A stretch of DNA of 51,338 nt, taken from the NCBI GenBank assembly GCA_943349945.1, contig CALQZS010000001.1, forward strand, positions 1-51,338, written 5' to 3'. This DNA is from Candidatus Nomurabacteria bacterium (GTDB taxonomy: Bacteria > Patescibacteriota > Minisyncoccia > Phycocordibacterales > SBAW01). Of this stretch, positions 37,333 through 45,223 are shown piece after piece (position 1 is the stretch's first letter; each line of letters starts with the position of its first letter). A program made the position numbers and the translations under genes. The notes below the pieces were generated by a model. That model saw only the letters and a list, made by a program, of their open reading frames with translations. It was not told the DNA's origin and did no database searches.

Positions 37333-38202
37333 ATGGACTTCCCCTACGGACAACTCATAGACGCCCCACCAGGGTTTGTAGCACCCGAGCAATGGCCAGA
37401 ATTTATGGCACAGGCAAACCCACCGCCGCTGTGCGCCCGCGAAGTCGTAGGTAGCAACCCCTCGGGTGTGCGTTGGAGCTTGTGGCCACTGACGTTCGAA
37501 GAATATGTAAGCGACATCGAGCCCGACCTTGCCGCATCCGCCATGGGTAAACTTGCACGCAACCGCTTGGTCACCTGGAAGCGCGTTGGTCGCAAGGATG
37601 TACCCCAGGGGTGGTGCGTTGGTAAGTCTCCGTGGCGCATAGACGGCGTATACAACTTGCAGGAAAATCCACACTACACAAAAGACTGGTCACAGACCGA
37701 GCGCCGCCACCAGCACAAGTGGGCAGCTTTGGTTGCACAGCAAAAATATTGCATCGAAGAAATTTCGATGGACGAGTTTTCCAACGCCTACACAAAAAGC
37801 ATCGTTGCAAAAAAATTTGGCACCGAGCTGCTGTTGCTTACCAAGCGCAAACACGCCGCAGCAAACACGCACATAGTACTCTATGGCGTACGCGATATTG
37901 CCAGCCAGGCCATTATCGCAGGGACTGCGGTTATATATTCTCCAACTCACAAAGGCTCCACGTGCGAGAGTCGCTTTATGCTACCCACGGCACGCGGCAC
38001 GCACGCGATGACCGGCCTTATGGACCACTGGTTTGCCGAATCACAAAAACGCGGCATTACTTTTTTGGTGTTTATGTATTTTTGGTACCCTGGTGCACCA
38101 AAAAAATGGCAAGGATTTTCGGAATTTAAATCACACTTTTGCAAGCACTATGTCGCCTACCCTCCCGAGCTTACGCGTTTTGTGCGCGGGAGGTTGTTTT
38201 AA
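37333..38202 (+). CDS. Hypothetical protein, possible FemAB/GNAT-like acyltransferase, paralog 2
   Basis: MDFPYGQLIDAPPGFVAPEQWPEF...GLMDHWFAESQKRGITFLVFMYFW...SEFKSHFCKHYVAYPPELTRFVRGRLF. Confidence 0.6.
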   Translation: MDFPYGQLIDAPPGFVAPEQWPEFMAQANPPPLCAREVVGSNPSGVRWSLWPLTFEEYVSDIEPDLAASAMGKLARNRLVTWKRVGRKDVPQGWCVGKSPWRIDGVYNLQENPHYTKDWSQTERRHQHKWAALVAQQKYCIEEISMDEFSNAYTKSIVAKKFGTELLLLTKRKHAAANTHIVLYGVRDIASQAIIAGTAVIYSPTHKGSTCESRFMLPTARGTHAMTGLMDHWFAESQKRGITFLVFMYFWYPGAPKKWQGFSEFKSHFCKHYVAYPPELTRFVRGRLF

Positions 38203-38270
38203 ACTCAGGCTGGTCACTAGAAAGTTTAGTGTTTTTGTGTACAATTACGCTGTTTGCTGAAGCAACCAAT

Positions 38271-38346
38271 CCGCCCATAGCTCAGTTGGTAGAGCAACTC
38301 CCTCTTAAGGAGATGGTCCCAGGTTCGAGCCCTGGTGGGCGGACCA
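38271..38346 (+). tRNA. tRNA-Lys (CTT), CCA encoded
   Basis: CCGCCCATAGCTCAGTTGGTAGAGCAACTCCCTCTTAAGGAGATGGTCCCAGGTTCGAGCCCTGGTGGGCGGACCA. Confidence 0.92.
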
Positions 38347-38391
38347 AAGGTACAAAGATCCCGCCTGCGCGGGATTTTGTGCTTTGGTCCG
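38340..38391. repeat. Inverted repeat anchored in the tRNA-Lys 3' end
   Basis: cggaccaaag...atcccgc-ctgc-gcgggat...ctttggtccg. Confidence 0.9.
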
Positions 38392-38628
38392 AGCCGGAGC
38401 GATGTCGAGTCAGCAGACGAGACCGCGAGGCGGGGTCGCGACCGAACCCGAGCGTCGGCGAGGGCGAGAGTTGTGATGACAAAAGTCTATAGCAAGTTCG
38501 CGAGCAATTTTGCTGACGAGCAAAATCGACTTGTGATGACGAAGTCCGAGTCTGAGTCATAAACAACTTGACAATCTAACAATTGTATGAGAAAATAAAC
38601 ATAGATGTTCTCGTAACTGGAGGTTTCA

Positions 38629-38988
38629 ATGCGTACGGTACTACTAGCTACTCTGCTCGCAACACTTGGTTTGCTGTGTCTGCACGATACAGCACAGGCC
38701 GCATGTTGGCGTCGAGCCGACGGAACATGTACGGTAGACGAGGTGTCCACCGTACCTGCCCGGCATATATGGCCGAGCGCGCCCTATGGTTGCCGAGTAC
38801 CCCAATGGAGCCCCGTATCTGTTGTGAAGGAGCTCTGTGGGCAAAACACCCGCTCACCGCAGCTCAGGCAGCAACGGCAGTCACGGTTTGTGTCGGCGCG
38901 GACACTGCACCCCGACGCACCCTTTGAGTGCCGACTCCCCGACACAACACCACCAGACATGGTGCTGAATATATGCGGACGGCGCTAG
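38629..38988 (+). CDS. Small secreted Cys-containing protein, hypothetical
   Basis: Signal peptide MRTVLLATLLATLGLLCLHDTAQAA; SD ggagg; terminator immediately downstream. Confidence 0.65.
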   Translation: MRTVLLATLLATLGLLCLHDTAQAACWRRADGTCTVDEVSTVPARHIWPSAPYGCRVPQWSPVSVVKELCGQNTRSPQLRQQRQSRFVSARTLHPDAPFECRLPDTTPPDMVLNICGRR

Positions 38989-38992
38989 CCTT

Positions 38993-39037
38993 ACTCCCCC
39001 ACAGCCACTTGAGCTGTGGGGGAGCTTCTTTTTTTTA
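38993..39037 (+). terminator. Intrinsic terminator
   Basis: actcccccacagc-cacttga-gctgtgggggagcttctttttttt. Confidence 0.85.
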
Positions 39038-39078
39038 AAACTTTCAAATACTCAAAAACAAGGTAGAATCGTCTTATC

Positions 39079-39159
39079 GCCGGGGTGGCGAAATGGTAGA
39101 CGCACTTGCCTTAGGAGCAAGCGAGGTAACTCATGGAGGTTCAAGTCCTCTCCCCGGCA
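39079..39159 (+). tRNA. tRNA-Leu (TAG)
   Basis: GCCGGGGTGGCGAAATGGTAGACGCACTTGCCTTAGGAGCAAG...GGAGGTTCAAGTCCTCTCCCCGGCA. Confidence 0.93.
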
Positions 39160-39199
39160 CAAATCTGTTTTTTATCCTTATTTCTGGCCCTTATATTGC

Positions 39200-39229
39200 T
39201 TGACAACTAGGCATATATGGTGGTATAAT
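39200..39229 (+). promoter_or_regulatory. Consensus sigma70-type promoter
   Basis: TTGACA, 18 nt, TATAAT. Confidence 0.8.
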
Positions 39230-39286
39230 TAAGGAGATGCGGCACGGTACCGCAATGAACCTTAACAATCGGAAGGACTGTGTCCT

Positions 39287-40447
39287 ATGAGCACTCCGTA
39301 CATACTCCTCGTTGTATTCCTAATCTTCGCATTTCCCTTCTTCGCATATGCACTATCGCTTCGTCAAATCTTCTTCACTCAAATCAAGGAAGGTCGGGCG
39401 GTATCTATAGTGCGCGGAGGCGACCATTCGCATTTCATCCTGTCATATCGTGGACATCTCTTGAACGATCCTCGTACCGGACACAAGTTCGATACCGAAA
39501 AACCCGCATGGGAAGTATTACAACATCCGGAGAAAAATACGAATAAAAAAACCTCCGCGTACCGAGCACTCTCTCCATGGAGGATTCTAGAGCGGCTGGG
39601 CATCTATTACTACGGCTTCTGGCCGTTCTTCAAAATAGATTACCAGTGGCAAGACTGGGTCGAGGAAAAACAAAACTCTACGACAGGACACGTGGAGCCG
39701 TGGATTCGACATGAATATACGGGGATAATCTACGTTGCCGCCTTCACCTATCGCTTCCGACTTCCTGCTGCCGAAAACAGCCAAGGGTTTCCAACAACTC
39801 TTGACTACAATGTCGTTATCGAGGTGACAAACTTGTTCACCGTCAGATACCGCATTGCGGACTTCATGAAGCGACTCATTGCCGAGTGCAATGGCGCGAG
39901 CAGAAAATGGGTTGCCGAACGCGACTACAACGAGGCAACAGCGGACATAAGCACAGAGAGCACCACTAGCACAAGTTTTGCTCTCATGCTTCTGAATCTC
40001 AACACAAAAATAGAGACAGAATTAGAGACGGAATCCAAGTCTATTGGACTTCCAGAAGCTCTGGGCGTTTCTATACGTTCCGCTTCTCTGCAAGAAGTGA
40101 CACTGGTCGGAGTTGATGCTGGAGAAATTTCTAAAGCAACAGTCGCCAAGGGCGTAGCCGAACTACAAGCAGAAGCGACTGTCGCAACTGCACAAGGTAA
40201 TGCCAAAGCTGTCCTTATAGCAGCAGAGGCGGAGAAAAATCGCATCACCACCGTCTACGGAGCCGTCCAAGAGTTTGGCGAAGCAGGTTTGGTGATGAGA
40301 CAACTCGATGCGGTAGAAAACTCATCACAAGGCCCCGGCAATACAATAGTCTGGGCAAACAACCCACTAGGACCTTGGTTGGCAAGCCTTTTCGAACGAA
40401 AGGGCCCAGCCAGCCCAACTTCAAATCCAACATCACCCACAGAATAG
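39287..40447 (+). CDS. SPFH/band-7-like membrane protein
   Basis: N-terminal TM; LPEALGVSIRSASLQEVTLVGVDAGEISKATVAKGVAELQAEATVATAQGNAKAVLIAAEAEKNRI. Confidence 0.7.
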   Translation: MSTPYILLVVFLIFAFPFFAYALSLRQIFFTQIKEGRAVSIVRGGDHSHFILSYRGHLLNDPRTGHKFDTEKPAWEVLQHPEKNTNKKTSAYRALSPWRILERLGIYYYGFWPFFKIDYQWQDWVEEKQNSTTGHVEPWIRHEYTGIIYVAAFTYRFRLPAAENSQGFPTTLDYNVVIEVTNLFTVRYRIADFMKRLIAECNGASRKWVAERDYNEATADISTESTTSTSFALMLLNLNTKIETELETESKSIGLPEALGVSIRSASLQEVTLVGVDAGEISKATVAKGVAELQAEATVATAQGNAKAVLIAAEAEKNRITTVYGAVQEFGEAGLVMRQLDAVENSSQGPGNTIVWANNPLGPWLASLFERKGPASPTSNPTSPTE

Positions 40448-40458
40448 AGGGGTACGTC

Positions 40459-41217
40459 GTGAAGGACTATATCATACCACTACTCATAGCGGGAGCAGTC
40501 GTAGGCATCATCGTTTTTCTCATCTACACAGGAGGAAAAAAGGAACAGGAGAAAGTGAGAGTTCGTGCGCCCACAAACTCTCCACAACAAACAGCGGCCA
40601 AGCCTGGTTTCTGGAACTCTGCAGTCACAAAAACTCAAAAGGTGCTTGGTGACGGGTTCGGAATATGGGCGCTGATACTGCTCTTCCTGTCCGGTGCCAT
40701 AGTTTACACAGCGCCTGGCATGCTGGAGCTGTGGTGGCTGTTGCCTCTTGGGCTGATGGTGGTGTTCTTGATACTCAAGGCATCCACCATCAAGTCCGAC
40801 ATAGCTCGTATCGGTGGCATCATCGCAGTTACAGCAGGAGCGTTCTTTCTTGTCCTGCCAAACCTCCCGGGCAGCGTGCCTGGGTCGCCACCAAGACTCA
40901 CTCCAAGTCAGGCGACAAAACTTGCACAGCTCAAGCAAGCCTGCCCCGGCGAGAAAGTACCTTTCACCTACACACCAAGCTACCAGATAGTCAACCAAAG
41001 CCAATGCTTTGTATACTTCTGGACGGGCAAGAACAAAGTCTACATCAGCGACCCAAACGGCAAGGAGTACGGCCCATATTGTGAAGACGGGACAGAATGT
41101 CTCAAGGGTCGGATCACCTACTCAATTCGGTCGGTACGGAGCGCTGGGGCAGAATTCCCTGGACATATCCGCAAAGATCCCGATTTCTCGACACTGACTT
41201 TCATCTATCGAGAATAA
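40459..41217 (+). CDS. Hypothetical multi-TM membrane protein
   Basis: GTG start with gggg(t)acgtc upstream; several TM segments; terminator directly after. Confidence 0.65.
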   Translation: MKDYIIPLLIAGAVVGIIVFLIYTGGKKEQEKVRVRAPTNSPQQTAAKPGFWNSAVTKTQKVLGDGFGIWALILLFLSGAIVYTAPGMLELWWLLPLGLMVVFLILKASTIKSDIARIGGIIAVTAGAFFLVLPNLPGSVPGSPPRLTPSQATKLAQLKQACPGEKVPFTYTPSYQIVNQSQCFVYFWTGKNKVYISDPNGKEYGPYCEDGTECLKGRITYSIRSVRSAGAEFPGHIRKDPDFSTLTFIYRE

Positions 41218-41226
41218 AAACGTCCA

Positions 41227-41260
41227 ACGGCCATCCTTTATGGATGGCCGTCTTTTTTTC
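41227..41260 (+). terminator. Intrinsic terminator
   Basis: acggccatcc-ttta-tggatggccgtcttttttt. Confidence 0.85.
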
Positions 41261-41277
41261 TATATAGTAAGTGAGTT

Positions 41278-41535
41278 TTAGTATGGAAGCTGTTTACCCA
41301 CTATAGACGCGATAAGTCGCACAATAGCAAACGCGGACGACATAATAAACATTCCCGCCAAACCCCAAAACATGTGCTTTTTGCCGTTAGCTGCTTTGTG
41401 CGAACCTTTACTCAAGCTCCACAAAAATTCAACCAATCCGTACACAAACAGCAAGAGTCCAACCGCAAATAGCAGCGCCATGATCGGGTTAAGCACCTCC
41501 CGAGCTAGCAAGTTAACTATTGCTTCTGCTGACAT
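41278..41535 (-). CDS. Small two-TM protein, VirB2/TrbC-like
   Basis: VLNPIMALLFAVGLLLFVYGLVEFLWSLSKGSHKAANGKKHMFWGLAGMFIMSSAFAIVRLI. Confidence 0.65.
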   Translation of the reverse strand: MSAEAIVNLLAREVLNPIMALLFAVGLLLFVYGLVEFLWSLSKGSHKAANGKKHMFWGLAGMFIMSSAFAIVRLIASIVGKQLPY

Positions 41536-41539
41536 TTAG

Positions 41540-41893
41540 CTAGTATCCAGATGATGGGACTGCAGGCAAGGTAGGTTCTGCGCCGCCCGATATACCAAGT
41601 GCACCTTGTGCCATAGTAATTATCCCCCAAATAGACACCATCACAAACAACGAAACAATGCCAGCAATCATGGTGTTTTTGCCTTGTGCAGCAAATTTTT
41701 TGCCGCCTCGCACATAGTTAAACAAACCATAAAAGAAGACGACCATAGTTGCCGCAATAAGCAACGGTATCAACATGCTCACAATCCCATCAACCGCACC
41801 GACAAAGTCATATACAGGGTCAAGTGTGGGAGCTGCAAAAGCTACCGCCGGAAGCAACAAGAATGCAGGGGCAAGAAGTAAAGTTTTTCTCAT
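41540..41893 (-). CDS. Small VirB2/TrbC-like protein with signal peptide
   Basis: LIPLLIAATMVVFFYGLFNYVRGGKKFAAQGKNTMIAGIVSLFVMVSIWGIITM. Confidence 0.7.
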   Translation of the reverse strand: MRKTLLLAPAFLLLPAVAFAAPTLDPVYDFVGAVDGIVSMLIPLLIAATMVVFFYGLFNYVRGGKKFAAQGKNTMIAGIVSLFVMVSIWGIITMAQGALGISGGAEPTLPAVPSSGY

Positions 41894-41965
41894 ATCAAAT
41901 CTTAAATTAATACATCTCTATAGTAACAAGCTGCACCACGAGCACAAGCCGCGCCTGTGGATAGT

Positions 41966-42211
41966 CTATATGGTTGTAAAGAACGATTTTCTTAGGACAC
42001 TGAGTATCCCCCACACAGACACCAACACAAACAATGCGCCCAACCCCCACACAATCAAATCTCTGCCATATGTTTTGGCTTTAGCGTTTGGGGATTTATA
42101 TACGTATTGTACCAACCCCATAAAAAACACGACCATAGCAACCCCCGCCAATAAGCCTACCAAACTGTTAATAAACTCTATAAGTACGCCTACTAATCCT
42201 GCAAAAGTCAT
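41966..42211 (-). CDS. Small VirB2/TrbC-like protein
   Basis: LVGLLAGVAMVVFFMGLVQYVYKSPNAKAKTYGRDLIVWGLGALFVLVSVWGILSVL. Confidence 0.7.
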   Translation of the reverse strand: MTFAGLVGVLIEFINSLVGLLAGVAMVVFFMGLVQYVYKSPNAKAKTYGRDLIVWGLGALFVLVSVWGILSVLRKSFFTTI

Positions 42212-42221
42212 AGGTTATATA

Positions 42222-42647
42222 TTAGCGGCAAACCCCAGCTCCGGACGAGCCACTTCCTGCTCCAAGGGTGTTTATGGTGCTGGCCACTATCTGCCCCAAT
42301 GTCCACGCCCCTAAAAAGAGCATGATGCCTAAAATCACATAGGTGAAGTTTTTTCGAGCTCTCAATAATTCTTTTGGATTGCCACGCGCCTTCACAAACA
42401 AAAAACCAGAGTAGGTTAAAAATAGTACAGCAATAGGTACACCAAAAATAAGCAGCACATCCAGCATTTCTTTGAGCAGCGAACAGAGACTGCCGACGTT
42501 TAATGGATTTACCAATGTATTTGTGCCGCCTCCGGCGGTGTATGTCTGATCGCTTCCACCTCCAAATTGGGCGAACGCTGGTGCCGCCACAATCAACAGC
42601 AAAAAAGCAAACGCTGTAGCTGTGTAATATTTTATGTAGTGACGCAT
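42222..42647 (-). CDS. Small VirB2/TrbC-like protein with signal peptide
   Basis: LDVLLIFGVPIAVLFLTYSGFLFVKARGNPKELLRARKNFTYVILGIMLFLGAWTLGQIVASTI. Confidence 0.75.
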   Translation of the reverse strand: MRHYIKYYTATAFAFLLLIVAAPAFAQFGGGSDQTYTAGGGTNTLVNPLNVGSLCSLLKEMLDVLLIFGVPIAVLFLTYSGFLFVKARGNPKELLRARKNFTYVILGIMLFLGAWTLGQIVASTINTLGAGSGSSGAGVCR

Positions 42648-42656
42648 ATATTAGTA

Positions 42657-43961
42657 CTACTGCCCACGCACCAGTGCCCCAAGAGACAATCCAACTTCTG
42701 CCACAGCACTCCCTAGCTCGGACTTGCCACTTATCACCGATTCTATCATGCCGGCAAAGAGGTCGTCTGTTTTGGCTTTGTCTACATCAAGCCATGCACG
42801 TGCCACCAACGCCGACTGCACAAACACAGCCTGCGCCGCGTCTGCAGAGGTGTCTACAACCACGTCGCGACGCACAGGAGGCAATTTAGACTCCCGTGCA
42901 GCTACCGCAATAGCCGCCTGGCTCGTGAGTGCCTGCACTGCCAACGCTGCCCCCGCCGGGTTTGGTGCCGTGCGTGCGATAGCGATGCCCGTTAGTTGGC
43001 CGAAGGTGAGCGTCGTGCTGTTACCCTGGATTTGTGGTAGCGGCGCCACCCCAAAGCGCAGGTTAGGGTTGCGGGTCGCGAGTGTCCTGTAGTCGCTTGC
43101 CATACCAAAGTACAGCGCCACATCCCCCGCCGTAAAGGCCTGCCCCGCCTCCGGCAAAGAACGGTTCCACGAGTAGGTAGTTTTAGATGGGTTCGCAAAT
43201 TCAGTATAAAACTTCAATGCCGATATAGCCGGGTTTGCCGTGGCACCTTGTGGTGTTTGGCCAAATACGACGTTTGGTCGCCCATCGCCGTCACGCGTCA
43301 CAATATGGTCGCCCGCCTGCAAAAAGAGCGCAGTGAGTATCGCCTTTGCGTGGGTAATATTCCCCCACTCGCCAAGCGCTGCTGCGCTTTTTTGTATATT
43401 GAGCGATGGGTCAAGCACGGTCAGCCGCGGCGCCAAAGTAATCAAATCGCTCCAATAACGAGGCGGTTGCGCAACGCCCGCACTAGCCAACAAGTCGCGG
43501 TTCCAGTACATAACCAGCGGGTCCACAAACAGAGGCAAAGCCAGCACGCCTTGCGGCGTCAAGAAAAGCTGCCCCTCGTCGATGTATGAGTTTACAAACG
43601 TCGACTGCGACACCGTACTGTACGGTAGTATTTGTATTTTATTTGCAAATGGCCACACCTCGTCTTGATTTATCAAAAACAGATCGGGGCCAGTGCCGCT
43701 TGCCATGGCGTTTACCAAGTCGGTCAAGTACGTACTGGGCGCCTTTTGCACATACACAACATCGATAAGCATTTTATTATCCCCGCGCAACTCTTGCAGT
43801 GTGCGGTCCATCAACGCCTGCTCTGTCGCGCCCCAAATCACTACCTTGCCGATGTCGCTCTTGCCTCCGACACCACCAAACAATGCAAAAACTGCCACAC
43901 CTACAAGCGTCAAAAGAACAAACGCGCCGGTAAAGATAAGTTGGAAGTTGGTCATTTTCAT
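42657..43961 (-). CDS. Extracellular solute-binding protein (family 1-like), TM anchored
   Basis: VVIWGATEQALMDRTLQEL...MASGTGPDLFLINQDEVWPFANKIQILPY...LPLFVDPLVMYWNRDLLASAGV. Confidence 0.85.
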   Translation of the reverse strand: MKMTNFQLIFTGAFVLLTLVGVAVFALFGGVGGKSDIGKVVIWGATEQALMDRTLQELRGDNKMLIDVVYVQKAPSTYLTDLVNAMASGTGPDLFLINQDEVWPFANKIQILPYSTVSQSTFVNSYIDEGQLFLTPQGVLALPLFVDPLVMYWNRDLLASAGVAQPPRYWSDLITLAPRLTVLDPSLNIQKSAAALGEWGNITHAKAILTALFLQAGDHIVTRDGDGRPNVVFGQTPQGATANPAISALKFYTEFANPSKTTYSWNRSLPEAGQAFTAGDVALYFGMASDYRTLATRNPNLRFGVAPLPQIQGNSTTLTFGQLTGIAIARTAPNPAGAALAVQALTSQAAIAVAARESKLPPVRRDVVVDTSADAAQAVFVQSALVARAWLDVDKAKTDDLFAGMIESVISGKSELGSAVAEVGLSLGALVRGQ

Positions 43962-43962
43962 A

Positions 43963-44505
43963 CTAAGATTTTTTGCGCACTACAAACCCCCAGTGATAAC
44001 TGCCAGCGGGCGCAGGCTCTACATACGCAAACCCATGTTTATTAAAGAGGTCATGCGCCGTGCCCTCAGTATACACGTGGGTTTCGTGCGGCCCCAAACC
44101 CCCAAACGAGCCCGCCCAGTCCACCACCAACGCCCGCCCGCCGCGCCGCAGCAGACGATACACTTCTTGTACCAGTGCGTCTTTATCTTCCACCGCAAAG
44201 AGCACGTTTGCCACAATGCACACATCAAACTGCTCTTTGGGCAAATGAGTACCGCCCACTTTTTCTATATCACCGTGCACCACCTCTACGTTATGTAGAC
44301 CCTCTAGCACTGCCAGGTTTTTGATGCGCGACAAAATATCTTGCTGGATGTCGACTGCCCACACCATGCCCTTGGGCGCCACTTCGCGCGCCGCTGCGCG
44401 GGTAAAAAACCCCGACCCCGCACCCAAGTCGGCGACGCGCATACCTTCGTGCAATTTTGCTGCGCGTATAACTTTGCCCGGATCTAAAAAAGCACTCTCC
44501 CCCAT
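43963..44505 (-). CDS. Class I SAM-dependent methyltransferase
   Basis: MRVADLGAGSGFFTRAAAREVAPKGMVWAVDIQ...DVCIVANVLFAVEDKDALVQEVYRLLRRGGRALVVDW. Confidence 0.9.
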   Translation of the reverse strand: MGESAFLDPGKVIRAAKLHEGMRVADLGAGSGFFTRAAAREVAPKGMVWAVDIQQDILSRIKNLAVLEGLHNVEVVHGDIEKVGGTHLPKEQFDVCIVANVLFAVEDKDALVQEVYRLLRRGGRALVVDWAGSFGGLGPHETHVYTEGTAHDLFNKHGFAYVEPAPAGSYHWGFVVRKKS

Positions 44506-44545
44506 TACCCACCAGTATACGCTACAAATCCCCTCTCAACCTGTT

Positions 44546-44602
44546 TACAAAGGACAGTCCTTCGTCGAAGGACTGTCCTTTGTATGAAAAACTGGGGATA
44601 AC
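44546..44602. repeat. Long palindrome plus conserved tail, copy 1
   Basis: TACAAAGGACAGTCCTTCG-T-CGAAGGACTGTCCTTTGTA + TGAAAAACTGGGGATAAC. Confidence 0.95.
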
Positions 44603-44638
44603 GTTAAAAGTTATAATTAAGATTTTGTGCGCAGATAA

Positions 44639-44664
44639 AAAAATACTCCCTTTTGGGAGTATTA
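44639..44664 (-). terminator. Intrinsic terminator of the secreted-protein gene
   Basis: aaatactccc-ttt-tgggagtatt, A-run on the plus strand. Confidence 0.7.
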
Positions 44665-45054
44665 ACTTTTGGTATCCGGTGGCACAAAACAGTGTATGGC
44701 TGCCGACAAACCCTGTCCGGTGGTGTCGGGCACCGCACAGACATGGGCATGCCCATCGGGCGTTATGGTAGCCGGCGGATTGTCTGGGTCGTACGCATAT
44801 ACCGGCACAGGCTCGTAGTTGCCTGTCTCCCTAATCCGCACCATCCACACCCAGCCCGCAATATCAAAATATGCCTGCGTTGGGTAGCAGTCCTTCTTGT
44901 TGCAACAAGACTCGTAACTGTTTGGCTTATTCCACTTCGAGTAGAAATCGTAGTGGAGCTGTGCATCAGACGCAGGATGATTATGCGCCGTCTGTGCCTG
45001 CGCCTGTGCGGCGCCCACTACAAACAGCATCACCAACATACAGATTCGGAACAT
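44662..45054 (-). CDS. Small secreted protein, hypothetical
   Basis: MFRICMLVMLFVVGAAQAQAQTAHNHPASDAQLHYDFYSKWNKPNSYESCCNKKDCYPTQAYF; SD gggag upstream. Confidence 0.7.
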   Translation of the reverse strand: MFRICMLVMLFVVGAAQAQAQTAHNHPASDAQLHYDFYSKWNKPNSYESCCNKKDCYPTQAYFDIAGWVWMVRIRETGNYEPVPVYAYDPDNPPATITPDGHAHVCAVPDTTGQGLSAAIHCFVPPDTKS

Positions 45055-45166
45055 GCAGATTCTCCCGTGTTTGATTGTATCTCCTGGTCGTTTCTTCTGT
45101 GTCTGCCTCACACGTTACCGAACCCGCCCCTTTTTAGCAACCAACCCTGTATAGAGCCATCAAATT

Positions 45167-45222
45167 TACGAAGGTCAGTCCTTCGCGAAGGACTGACCTT
45201 CGTATGAAAAACTGGGGATAAC
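45167..45222. repeat. Long palindrome plus conserved tail, copy 2
   Basis: TACGAAGGTCAGTCCTTCG-CGAAGGACTGACCTTCGTA + TGAAAAACTGGGGATAAC. Confidence 0.95.
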
Positions 45223-45223
45223 T

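Noticed and set aside
44546-44584. Simple rho-independent terminator
   Set aside because: No T-run follows the palindrome, and the same palindrome and tail recur at 45167, so a terminator alone does not explain it.
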